Assembly: GCA_016946835.1 (NCBI GenBank)
Contig: JACVTC010000021.1
Coordinates: 597,501-661,500 of the forward strand
Length of the DNA: 64,000 nt
Direction of reading: 5' to 3'
Source of the DNA: Neocallimastix lanati (nom. inval.)
Lineage: Eukaryota > Neocallimastigomycota > Neocallimastigomycetes > Neocallimastigales > Neocallimastigaceae
The translations under genes were made by a program, and so were the position numbers. Each line of letters opens with the position of its first letter. The stretch's first letter is position 1. Below are positions 45,326 to 57,849 of this stretch, piece after piece. Under the pieces are notes generated by a model that was not told the origin of the DNA, ran no database searches, and was given only the letters and a program-made list of their open reading frames with translations.

Positions 45326-46451
45326 CCTGAAACACATTATAAGATGAAAAGAAACATTAGAATAAATATTAAACATATAATTTTTTTTATTTAAACTTAT
45401 TATTTTGTTATAGGGAATATAAAATTTATAAAACTTTAATTTTTTTTTTTGGAAAAATTATTTAATTTTTTTTACTTAGTTACACAAATTTTATACAAAA
45501 AAAAAAAAAAAAAAAAAAAAATTTTTTTGTGAAACTTAATTCGTAAATTTTATTTGTTATAATAAAACATTTATTTTTACTTATAATAATAATAAAAATA
45601 ATAATAATATAAAAAAAAATATATATATATATATATATTATTTATATATAATAATTCAAAAAAAAAAAAAAATTACATTTTAGAAGAGCACTTCCGCTCA
45701 ATTCTTATTTATTATTAAAATAATTACTTCCATCAAGAGAGTTTGTTCTATCTGGAAAGTCTATCAAGAGGATTTTTCAAGATATTGAAAAACTTGGAAT
45801 AATTAGTTTTATTCAACAATAATAAATAAGTTTTATAATTATTAATTTTAAATTTTTATTTTCTTAATATTAGAATACTAAATTCATTCAGTACCTACCA
45901 TCAGGGAGAGCGGCTGTTAGATGAAAAACTCTATAGCTAAAGGCTCATCGATTGGGATAGGTGAATTAAGTAATTCCGTATTATTAATTAAATAAAAATT
46001 ATTATTATTAATTATTTCTAAAATCAGCATCGTTTTCCGGAAATATACAATATATGGTAATTTATTAGTGGCTTGATTAAATTCAGGTATAATAAATTAT
46101 TAAAATAACTTTATATTAGAGAGTAGATAAGAGCGTTTACTTGTATAAGCGGGGGAGTAGAGCGCTATTTAATAAGGTTTCAATATCAGACCTTTAATTG
46201 AAAAATCCATAAAGCCCTTGTTTCAATAGGCAGGAACAGTTAAAGGTTACTTGGAACTGACGGTTAAATAGTGGAGGTCGAAAGACGCAGAGTAAATGCT
46301 TGCGGGAATCGAAAATAATAATAAAGTTATAACATATATTTGATTGTCCCTTATTAAAATATATACAAAAAAAAATATACTAATTTATATAATAATAATT
46401 CTACTAACAAGCCTTTTCTATCGCTAAAAACTATTCTTCATTTGGAATTTG

Positions 46452-46499
<48 letters not shown>

Positions 46500-46843
46500 T
46501 CATTAATATTTGTCTTCCTTTTTAATAAGATTTACTTTATCATTTTTTTTAAAATCCGTATAAAAAAAAAATATCTTCTATAATAATTATTTTTCTTTTA
46601 ATAGGATTTACTTTATCATTTATTTTTTTGTTAAAATCTAAAAAAAAAAAAAAAAAAAATAAATTTCTATATATATACTTATAAATAAATTTCCTGTAAA
46701 ACTCAATTTTAAATAATATTAAATAAAAAAAAAAAAAAAATTTATATCTTCGTTTCTATAAAAGAAATTTTGTGTTCTTTATTGTTCTTTATTAATAAAA
46801 GAAAAAATATAAATATATTTTCTCCATAATATTTATCTTTCCT

Positions 46844-46884
<41 letters not shown>

Positions 46885-47312
46885 TTTCTTTATCATTTTT
46901 TTTTTGTTAAAATCTATATATATATATAAATATTAGAAAATAAATTTCTTTATAAAACTATATTTTAAATAAAATAAATAAAAAAAAAATATATATATAT
47001 CCATATAAAAAAAAAAAAAAAAAAAAAAATTTTTTTTATATTCGTTTCTATTTAAGCAATTTTGTGTTCTTTTGTGTTCTTTCTTTAAAAAAAAAAAAAA
47101 AAAAAAAAAAGGATTTTCTTTATCATTTTTTTTTTGTTAAAATCTATATATATATATAAATATTAGAAAATAAATTTCTTTATAAAACTATATTTTAAAT
47201 AAAATAAATAAAAAAAAAAATATATATATCCATATAAAAAAAAAAAAAAAAAAAAAAAATTTTTTTTTATATTCGTTTCTATTTAAGCAATTTTGTGTTC
47301 TTTTGTGTTCTT

Positions 47313-47339
<27 letters not shown>
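45326..47339 (+). other. Element B leader: structured RNA, then poly(A)-studded tandem duplication
   Basis: No ORF. A GC-richer part (45890-46320) folds with stems 46132-46141/46291-46300 (10 bp), 46163-46172/46264-46273 (10 bp), 46174-46178/46190-46194 and 46197-46203/46221-46227. Downstream a unit of about 230 bp is duplicated in tandem (46881-47110, 47111-47339) with A runs of 20-40 bases. The last A run abuts the gag ATG. Confidence 0.65.
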
Positions 47340-47343
<4 letters not shown>

Positions 47344-48664
47344 AGATTAGCGAAATAGCTAAATTATTGCCACGACTTGGTAGTTTCGATAGGGACATAG
47401 AATCATGGGCTGAAGAGTTCAATAGGGTAATGGAACTCTCAGATATTGATGACCCTAGAAAAATGTTTGCTTGGGCAAAAGAATGTGTTCCTGGACGATT
47501 AAAAGGAGTAATTGAAGATCTTAAAGAAGAAGATGAAGAGGCTGAAATGATCATATATCCAAGTATTACGGATATTAAAACTGCCATTGAAAAATTTTTA
47601 GATATTACTCCTCAAGAAAAATGCTTTAACCTAAAATCACTCAAAATACAAAAGGGTGAATCAATTAAAGACTTTAACTGGAGATACGGTAAATTATACG
47701 GATCACTTACTCCAGAAAGTCAAGCATTTATTACTATTAATGATTACACGGATTCATTATTAAGTCGTCCATATGCTAGAAAGGAAGTAATAACTTCTCA
47801 ACCAGCTAATTTAGAAGAAGCATTTAAAATAGCTGAACTTGCAGAGACTGCATCTGAAATGCCCAATAGAAATAGAAATGTCGTTATGTTTACCAATACT
47901 TATGGAGGTCTAAATTCTATTTTTCCAAATAATTATAGTAATAATTATAATAATAGAAATTATGACAATCCTAATAATTATGAATACAATAATTATCGCT
48001 CTAATTATAATTATAACTATAATAATTATAATAATTATAATAAAAATAATGGTTATAATCATTCAAATAATTATAATAATAATTATCGAAATTCTTATAA
48101 TAATAATTATAATAACTCTATTAATAACAGAAATATAAATCATTTCCGAAATGGTTATAATAGTGGTAATAATTATAATAACAATAATCAAAATTTTAAC
48201 AACATGAATAACTTTAGCAATAATAAAGTATCCGGAATTAAAAATAATTTAAGAAATCAAAATTTTATGTCTAATAATATTAATCTAAATTGTTTTAAAT
48301 GTCATCAACCTGGTCATAGGATGCAAGATTGTCCTTATACTTATCAAGAACTAGCTGATATGGAAGCTACTGGAGACTTAATAACAATAATCTCTACATT
48401 ACAAATAACAGTAATACAAACAGAAATCATAACCTAAACAATAATAATAACTATGATAGTAATTATAATATTAGTAATTTAAATAGAAACTCTAATATTA
48501 ATACTAATAATGTAAATAATTATAACTCAAATGGAAACTTTAATGTTAATACTAATTATAATAATACTAGTTATAACAGTTCAAATCCTAATCATAATAA
48601 CATAAATCCTATTAATAATAACCAAAATTTCTTTAATAACAATAATCAACCTTTAAACTTCTAA
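47340..48664 (+). pseudogene. Element B Gag, one base short
   Basis: ATG 47340 (MKISEIAKLLPRLG) directly follows a run of about 22 A. A capsid-like domain (FNLKSLKIQKGESIKDF) is followed by a long Asn/Tyr tail and zinc knuckle CFKCHQPGHRMQDC (about 48293-48334). Near 48379 one base is missing in an A run, so the frame ends early at 48437; restoring frame in mind, the Asn-rich tail runs to TAA 48662-48664, where the slippery site lies. Otherwise intact. Confidence 0.88.
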
Positions 48665-48686
48665 ATGGGAGAAGGAATACTCCCAT
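48652..48686 (+). promoter_or_regulatory. Predicted -1 frameshift signal, element B
   Basis: T TTA AAC (48652-48658), 6-nt spacer, 7-bp stem ATGGGAG (48665-48671) with CTCCCAT (48680-48686), 8-nt loop. Identical to copy A at 166-200. Confidence 0.82.
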
Positions 48687-51600
48687 AAATCAAACAATAC
48701 AACTCTTTTAACTAATTCACTTACTGGAACTAAGGAATCTTCGAATATAGAAGATAATAAAGAAATAGCCATTGTAGCTGAAAGAAGAAGTAGAAAAACT
48801 AATGAAAATAAACCATATAAGAAAGCAACTAAGAAAAGTTTAAAAGAAAATCCTCAACTAATTAAAGTTCCATCAAATAATCAGGAACAAATGGAAATGG
48901 AACCAGAAAGTGAAACTAATAGTAATAATAAAGGAAATGAAAATCAAAAAGAAACAGAAGCGTTAAATCATCTTGATCCATCTTTTATAAATGAACCCTC
49001 AATTGAAGAAGCAAAAAGAAGAAACAAGAAAGAAAGAGCAAAAGAAATAAAAGAATTAGCTAAAGAAATACAACTTCCAAGTGAAAAAAAGGTAGAAAAA
49101 TCCAATAAGGAAAATATTACAAAAAAATTAAAAATAACAGGAAATCAAGATAATTATAATATAGTGGACGATATTGGAAATAAGTTCGCTAATATTACCA
49201 TCGGGCAGTTGCTCAATATCAATCCTAAATTGAGAACTGAATTATCTAAAGCCTTAAAGTTTACAACAATTATAGAAGATGAAGAAACAATCTTATCAAC
49301 AATTAAGAAAGATAAGATTGTAAAAACAAAATGTAAGGTAGAAAACGTAGAAACTACAGTATATTTAGATTCCTGTTCTTCTATTAATATGATCACTAAA
49401 ACCTTCATGATAAATAATAAAATTCCATTTAAACCAATTTCTGCTATTAAAGAAACTTTATATCAAGCTTGTACTAATACCACGCTCATCTCAAAATTAT
49501 ATGAAATAGAAATAACAATTGGAAATATTACTTCTAAGGAAATCTTTAGATTGGTTGAAAAAGATGATATTTTCCAAGTATTAATTGGTGTGGATGCGCT
49601 AGCTAGAATGAAGATTATTATGGACTTCTCTGATCACACCTTGTATCAAAAAACAGATGAGATACGAAAGATAGGAAGTTTTGAAAGTGTGACGGAAATA
49701 GAAGATGAAGAAGATGATATTAAAGATGAATTCGAAGAAGAATTGAATAAAGATGTGCTAGTTGATTATTTATTAACCACCGAAGATAAATATATTCAAA
49801 TTTTATATGAAGAAAATAATGATAATAATGATATTGATAATTCCTTTGGAAATCATAATGATAAAGATGGAAATAATTTTTGCAATATAAATAATAATGA
49901 TAATTATTTAAAGAATGTATTTGGATGTAAAATTAATAATGATAAAATTTCTAAAATTTATAATAATAATTGTTCTTCTAATAAAGATATTAATAATAAT
50001 AATACTAACAAAAATTTTAATACTATAAATAATCATGATAATCCAAATGAAATTAATATCGATAATAATAATAATATCGAAAATTTTTCTAATAAAAATT
50101 TTTCTAGTAAAAATCTATCTAATAAAAATTTTAATAGTAAAAATTTTTCTAATAAAATTTTTAATAATAGAATTAATAATATTTTTGAAAAACCTATTAA
50201 TAAAAATAATATCAATAATTCGATTAGTATTAATAATAAAAATTGTTCTTCTGAAAATTTTAATAATAAAAATAATATTAATAATTTCTCTAAAAATTTA
50301 TATGATGTTAATAATACTGATAATATTTCTAAAGATTTAGATAATATTAATAATATTTATGAAAACTTAAATAGCATTAATAATACTAATAATCCTTATA
50401 ATATTTTTGGAAATAAAAATAATATTAATAATTTTTCTGAAATTTTTAATAAAAATAATATTAATAATCTTTCTGAAAACCTTAATAAAAATAATATTAA
50501 TACTGATAAACCTTCCGAAAATTTTTGTAATGATAATAATGATAATATAGTTTCTAAAGATATTGATAATACTATTAGTGATAAAATTTTTCCACAATTT
50601 TTAATGAAGATGTTAATAATAAAAATTCTTTCGAAATTAATCATCATGTTAAAGATATTAATGATTTCGTTATAAGTGGTAACAAAAAAGATAATAAAAA
50701 TTCTTTACAAAATAATTATTCTTTATTAACAAAAATAAATGAAATTAATGATAAAAATAATTATGAAAACAGTGTAATCAAAAATATTGATATTTCTATT
50801 GAAAATACTGTTAAGAATTTTAAAAGTGTAAAGGAAATAACTATTCATGAAATTGCGGCGAAAGCACCAACAAAAATTAGAAACAAACTAAAGTTTTTAT
50901 TATTAAATAATATAAATGTATTGGCACTTGATACAGATGATTTAGGTAAATCGAAATTACTATGTCATAAAATAAAAATCATAAGTGGTCGAATGCCAAT
51001 TAAACAAAGAATGTATCGAGTAGCAAATAAGAAGCAAATGAGTATACTAAGAGAAGAAATAAGTAAATTATTAAGAAATGGATTGATAGAACCTTCAAAA
51101 TCATCATGGTCGTTCCCAGTTATTCTCGTTCCTAAAAAGAATGGTAAATGGAGAATGGTAGTGGACTATAGAAAATTAAATGATATTACTATTAAAGACG
51201 CATATCCTTTACCTTATATAGAAGAAATATTATTTTCTATAGGGAATAAAGTTAAGTACTTAACCACGCTTGACTTATTTTCTGGTTTCCATCAGATTCC
51301 TATGGAAAAAGAAGACAGAGATAAAACTTGCTTTACAACAATGTTTGGAAATTATAATTACAAAGTTATGCCATTCGGACTTTGTAATGCTCCTGCCACT
51401 TTCCAACGTGAAATGAACAGAATATTCTTGCCTTTAATTGGTAAATGTATGTTAATTTATATGGATGATTTAGTAATATTTTCTAATACCTTAGAACAAC
51501 ACATATTGGATCTTCAAAAAGTTTTTGATATTATTAAAGAAAATAGTCTAAAGGCTAATTTATCAAAATGCCATTTTATTAAACAAGAAGTTGAAGTATT

Positions 51601-54191
51601 AGGCCATATTTTATCCACAGAAGGTATAAAGCCAGTACCCAAAAAGGTAGAATGTAATATCCAAATGGGAATCACCTAAAAATATTACTCAATTAAGATC
51701 TTTTTTAGGTGCAATTGGATATTATAGAAAATTTATTAAAAATTTTGCTATAATTGCTCAACCATTATTTAAACTATTAAAGAAAAATATAAAATATATC
51801 TGGGATGATATAACTGAAGAAAGATTTAAAATTCTTAAGGAAAAACTTATTGAGCTCCTATTCTTAAATATCCAGATTATGATAAACAATTTTTAATTAG
51901 AACGGATGTTTCATTAAATGGAATAGGTGGTGTATTAATGCAGAAAGATAAAGATAACATCGAACACCCAATTCTGTACATTAGTAGATCTTTAAAACCT
52001 ACTGAAATAAATTATAGTATTACTGATTTAGAAGGCACAGCTGCTTATTATTGTTGTTTAAAATTTAAACCATATTTTAGTGGTAATAAATATGATACTA
52101 TTTTATATACTGATCATAAACCTTTAATAGGCTTATTTAATAATAAAGAACCAAATAATGCTCGTCAAGCTAGATGGGTTATAACTTTTAGTATGTTAAA
52201 AATTGTAGTTAAATATGAACAAGGAAAATGTTATTGCTGATGCACTTTCTCGATTAATTCCTGACTCTAAAAATATTAATAAAGAAATTAAAAATAATAC
52301 TTTGTTTATTCATTTGAATAATAATGAAAATATTAATTACGATTCTATTGAAAATATAAATAGAATGAATAATACAAATAAAAATGATTATCCTTTAAAT
52401 AATATTTCTGAAGAAAATAATTACGTTAATTTTAATAAAAATAATTTAGATAATAATATAATTAATTCTTTAAATAAATTAAATAATAATAATAATAATA
52501 ATAATTATATTTTTAAAAATTTAAATAATAATTCCAGTGTTAATAGTTATTATGAAAAATTTAATAATAATAATAATAATAATAATGACAAAAATTTTTA
52601 TTTAGAAAATTTTGATAATAATTGTAATAATAGTAGTAACGATATTAAAAAATTTTCAAAGGAATTTTGTAACCTTAATCAAAATAATATTAAAAATTTT
52701 TCTGAAAAACTTAATTATAACAATATTAATAAAAATTGTATTAAAAATTTTTATGAAAATAATTTTGATAAAAATCCTTTAATTAATATTTCTGAAAATT
52801 CTTATAATAAAAATCTTAATATATGTAATTCTAAAATTAATGATAACTATAATGAAAATAATATTAATTTAAATAAAAGTAAAGATAATAATAATTTGGA
52901 AAATTATTATATTTTAAATAAAGATTCCATTGAAAATAATTTTAATGAAAATGAAATAATTTTTGTTACAACTAATGATAACAGTAATAATACTGAAGTT
53001 GAAGAATTAAATAATAGTATTGCTATTAAAGAATATTTGAAAAAGAAAATAATTATTATAGATAATATTAAATATTTTAAAGACGGAGAAAATATTCGTA
53101 AATTTGTCGAAAACAAAGAAGAGAAAATAGAACTATTATTAGCTGCCCATAGTGTTGAACATGAAGGCTATTATAAAACATACGATAGACTTAAAAGGAA
53201 ATATTATTGGGAAAACATGTCCAAAGATGTAGAATTACTTGTTAAAACTTGCCATGATTGTCAAATGAACAGACCACAACCAATTAATAGAGGTACTGAA
53301 TCATTTGCTACTAAACCAGGTTTACCCTTTACTCGAGTTGGTTTAGACATTATAGGACCCTTACCTATCACTAAATCAAATAATAAATACATAATTGTTT
53401 TAGTTGATTATTTTACAAAATGGGTAGAAGCCGAACCATTTCCTACAATTGAATCTAAAGACGTTATTAAGTTTCTTACTAATGTATTTTCTCGACATGG
53501 CATTCCTGAAATTTTAATCACTGATAATGGTCCGCAATTTACTTCCAATGCTACAAAAGGATTTTTAGATTTATATAATGTTTATGTTCATTACATCAGT
53601 ACTTACCATCCTGAAAGTAATGGCCAAGTTGAAAATAGAAATAGAGAAATTATAAAATATATTAGACTACTTGGAGGAACAGAAAAGAATTGGGATGAAA
53701 TTCTTCCAGTTGCTTTATGGGCCTTAGGAACTTGCAAAAGTGAAGTTACAAAATTTTCTAGTTTTGAACTCTTATATGGTAGAACTGATCTAAAACCATT
53801 CGAATTAACAATTGCATATAATGATAGAAATATAAATGAAACCTTTGATGAATATTTAATTAGAAAATTTACAACTCATCATAAATGGATTATGGAAGCC
53901 ACTGCTAATATTGATAATGCTAATAAATTATGGGAAAATAGAAGAAAACAACAAAAATCTATGAATACTGTTTTTGAACCAGGAGACTTAGTTTTAGTTA
54001 GAAATTTCTCAAGAAGAAAGTTAGACCCCTTTTACACTGGTCCTTTTAGAATTGTTCAAATGAATTATAATACCGCTTGTATTTGTGATATTTACACTGG
54101 TGAAATAGCTGACAGAAATGTACACCAGAAAAATCTTGTTCATTATTATACTTGGTATAATCAGACTTCAGGGGACGAAGTCTCATCTTAA
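48658..54191 (+). pseudogene. Element B Pol with Asn-rich linkers and several frameshifts
   Basis: Order: charged linker; protease VYLDSCSSINMIT (about 49364-49402), then LIGVDAL; Asn-rich linker (49840-50790); RT (50990-51660: VDYRKLNDIT, MPFGLCNAPATF, YMDDLVIFS); RNase H (51660-52260: RTDVSLNGIGG, TDHKPLIG, ADALSRL); a second Asn-rich linker (52270-53030); integrase (53100-54190: HSVEHEGYYKT, C-x2-C, GLDIIGPLP, TDNGPQF, HPESNGQVEN, GPFRIVQ). Breaks: a missing base near 48693, a frame break near 50600, an extra A at about 51664, a missing base at about 51854 and a 5-base loss at about 52227. The second and third last are shared with copy A. No chromodomain. Confidence 0.9.
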
Positions 54192-54203
54192 GCGGGGAGA
54201 TTA
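54191..54203 (+). promoter_or_regulatory. Element B polypurine tract
   Basis: AGCGGGGAGATTA abuts the 3' LTR and overlaps the end of pol. The same tract precedes the copy A 3' LTR at 11182. Confidence 0.85.
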
Positions 54204-55162
54204 TGATACGGGGTGTCACTAAATACCTTGTATTTCCTATTAAATACTCTTAATAAAAATAAAATAAAATTATTATTAAATATTCTTATTAAAATCTTTT
54301 ATTAATATTAAATATAATAAAAATTATTATTAAATATTCTTATAAATTTCTTTTATTAATATTAAATATAATAAAAATTATTATTAAATATTCTTATTAA
54401 AATCTTTTATTAATATCAAATCTAATAAAAATAATTATTAAATATTTTATTAATATTAAATATAATAAAAATTATTACTAAATATTCTTATTAAAAATTA
54501 TATAATATTTAAATCATTACTAATTCTTATTTTTATATTAAGAATAATAAAAACCTATTTCAATAAATATTTGATGTAAAATACAGAATTATAAGTTTCT
54601 GTATAATATTTTCTAAAACCTTTGAAATAAACTAAAAATAAAACAAAAATTAAAAATAAATTAAATCTTTATTAAAATAAAAATGAACTAAAATACAGAA
54701 GAATTCCAATAATAAAAATGATCTAAAATACAGAAAATATCAATTCTGTATAATTCTCTCTCTGAATAACAATATCAAGAAGAAGCTACCGCCCGGAATG
54801 CCCTTCGTGATACAAGCTCCAAATTAATTTTTTATATTTTAATTTAATAAATGTTATTTTTTTTTTTAAAAAAATAATTTAAAATAATAGTTAAAAATTA
54901 AAATAAAATAGTTATAATAGTTTTTTTTTATAAAGAATATATTAATAATAAATAAAATGTATTAAAATAAAAGTATAAAAAGAAGAATAAATTTCTTTCT
55001 TTTTAATACTTGGAACAAATAATTTTAATTTTAAATTTAAATAAAGAATATTTTAAAATTTAATTTTTTTTTTCTTGTTTCCAAACTTATTTTTATAGTT
55101 ATGTGTTAATATTTATTTTTTTTGTTTTGAATATCTTAGTGTTTCAACCCCAGCCCGTATCA
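54204..55162 (+). repeat. Third LTR of array B (3' LTR of the internal region)
   Basis: 959 bp, TGATACGGGG to CCCGTATCA. It shares the GC-rich island at about 54780 and a shorter minisatellite. Confidence 0.92.
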
Positions 55163-55166
55163 TTTT

Positions 55167-56546
55167 CGATACGGGGTGTCACTAAATACCTTGTATTTCC
55201 TATTAAATACTCTTAATAATAATAAAATAAAATTATTATTAAATATTCTTATTAAAATCTTTTATTAATATCAAATATAATAAAAATTATTATTAAATAT
55301 TCTTATAAATTTCTTTTATTAATATTAAATATAATAAAAATTATTATTAAATATTCTTATTAAAATCTTTTATAATAAAAATTATTATTAAATATTCTTA
55401 TAAAATTCTTTTATTAATATTAAATATAATAAAAATTATTATTAAATATTCTTATAAATTTCTTTTATTAATATTAAATATAATAAAAATTATTATTAAA
55501 TATTCTTATAAAATTCTTTTATTAATATTAAATATAATAAAAATTATTATTAAATATTCTTATAAATTTCTTTTATTAATATTAAATATAATAAAAATTA
55601 TTATTAAATATTCTTATTAAAATCTTTTATAATAAAAATTATTATTAAATATTCTTATAAATTTCTATTATTAATATTAAATATAATAAAAATTATTATT
55701 AAATATTCTTATAAAATTCTTTTATTAATATTAAATATAATAAAAATTATTATTAAATATTCTTATAAAATTCTTTTATTAATATTAAATATAATAAAAA
55801 TTATTATTAAATATTCTAATAAAAATCTTTTATTAATATTAAATATAATAAAAATTATTACTATATATTCTTATTAAAAATTATATAATATTTAAATCAT
55901 TACTAATTCTTATTTTTATATTAAGAATAATAAAAACCTATTTCAATAAATATTTGATGTAAAATACAGAATTATAAGTTTCTGTATAATATTTTCTAAA
56001 ACCTTTGAAATAAACTAAAAATAAAACAAAAATTAAAAATAAATTAAATCTTTATTAAAATAAAAATGAACTAAAATACAGAAGAATTCCAATAATAAAA
56101 ATGATCTAAAATACAGAAAATATCAATTCTGTATAATTCTCTCTCTGAATAACAATATCAAGAAGAAGCTACCGCCCGGAATGCCCTTCGTGATACAAGC
56201 TCCAAATTAATTTTTTATATTTTAATTTAATAAATGTTATTTTTTTTTTTAAAAAAATAATTTAAAATAATAGTTAAAAATTAAAATAAAATAGTTATAA
56301 TAGTTTTTTTTTTATAAAGAATATATTAATAATAAATAAAATGTATTAAAATAAAAGTATAAAAAGAAGAATAAATATCTTTCTTTTTAATACTTGGTAC
56401 AAATAATTTTAATTTTAAATTTAACTAAAGAATATTTTAAAATTTAATTTTTTTTTTCTTGTTTCAAAACTTATTTTTATAGTTATGTGTTAATATTTAT
56501 TTTTTTTGTTTTGAATATATTAGTGTTTCAACCCCAGCCCGTATCA
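55167..56546 (+). repeat. Fourth LTR of array B
   Basis: 1380 bp, starting CGATACGGGG after TTTT. It is the longest LTR, with about 12 minisatellite units (55217-55865). Confidence 0.92.
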
Positions 56547-57078
56547 TTTTTGATAAAGAATAGAATAAATGATATTTTTAATTAAATTTTTAATAATTTA
56601 TTATATAAAAATATATTATTATATTCTTTACTATTAATAATTTTCTTATATTCTATATTAATAATTTTTATATTAGTTATATTTTATTATTTTAAATATT
56701 AAATTTATGTAATTAATTAATTTAAATGATTGGTTTTAATAATGTAATTAAATAATATAAAATATGTATTATCCATATTATTTTATGAAGGGGGCCTTTC
56801 TGAGGAAAGAAATAGTACAAATAGTTGTGATAATGAAATAGGAATAATAATTGAAAGGTTTCCCATATTGTTATTAAAATAAATATTAATATTAATAAAG
56901 TTTTTTTTAACAATAAAATAATTATATAATTTATAAATAATAAATATTTTTAATAATAGTTCTTTAAATAAAATTTATAATGTGTAATAATAAATTCTTT
57001 TAGTGTAATTTAGTAGTTAGTTAATTTATCTATTTATTTAATGTTCACACTCCTTTTCTAAAATGAACCTCAACATTT
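56547..57078. other. Unassigned AT-rich stretch, possibly an LTR remnant
   Basis: It begins TTTTTGATAAAGAATAG, whose TGATAAAGAA resembles the F LTR start, and ends ACCTCAACA before the element I LTR. No ORF of note; a 63-codon minus frame (56722-56913) has no recognisable features. Confidence 0.4.
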
Positions 57079-57829
57079 TGATAAATAACAAAATTAATAA
57101 ATCTTGAAAATTTATTATACATAAAATCAAAACTAACCTTAGCAAAGTTTAATAATAATTTAATAAAATAAAAAAATTAATTAATTAATTAATTAAAACA
57201 AATAAATTACACTTAAAAATTACATTAATACTCAGATATGAAAGAAATATTATATATTTTTCAAAATAAAAATATTAAGATTAAATTTAAAATAAAATAA
57301 TTAATTTTTATAATTAGTTTTATAATAATTTTTATAATTAATTTTATAATTAAATAATATTTTTATAATAACAAAATTAAATAATTTATATAACAAAATA
57401 TTTTTAATTATTTTTATAATAAACAAATTTATTTATTTTATTATTAAATATTTATTTTATTATTAATTTTATTACTTTTATTTTATTTAATTATTCTTTT
57501 TATTTATAAATTATAAATAGTTTAATTTTAAAGAAAAATATAAATACTTGTAAATATTTCATGTAAATATTATTATTATTATTATTATTAATTAATTTTA
57601 TAATTTTAATAATCACTTTAAATTTTGTAATGTTTAATAAATTTTAATAAAAGATTTATAAAATAAAATATTAGAAAACAAGTGTTCTAATAAACCAAAT
57701 TTTTAGTGTTATTTTTAATAAAACATTTTTTTTAATTCATAAATAACTTATACAGTTATTATTAAAATAAATTGAAATTATCACTTTTTAATTCTATATT
57801 AAAATTAAGATAATTTTTAAAATTTATCA
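57079..57829 (+). repeat. Element I 5' LTR
   Basis: 751 bp from TGATAAATAACAAAATTA (same start as element G) to AAATTTATCA, inverted ends. No second copy in the window. Confidence 0.8.
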
Positions 57830-57830
57830 G

Positions 57831-57849
57831 TGGTCCTTCGAACCGGAGA
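57831..57849 (+). promoter_or_regulatory. Element I primer-binding site
   Basis: TGGTCCTTCGAACCGGAG lies one base after the LTR. It differs from the TGGTGGAGAA of G, F and B, so a different tRNA primer is likely. Confidence 0.7.

Larger units (their letters stand above)
30741..56546 (+). mobile_element. Element B array: LTR-LTR-internal-LTR-LTR, split by C and D
   Basis: Four LTRs of one family (30741-30791 joined to 42947-44053; 44060-45299; 54204-55162; 55167-56546) surround one internal region (45300-54203). Both LTR-LTR junctions read CCCGTATCA, TTTT, CGATACGGGG, so they share the spacer and a T-to-C change in the first LTR base. The first LTR is interrupted by element C. The internal region is homologous to copy A. 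Confidence 0.88.

Noticed and set aside
50033-50647. Overlapping Ile/Leu-rich frames on both strands of the B linker
   Set aside because: Produced by AAT/ATT-rich repeats coding the Asn-rich linker.
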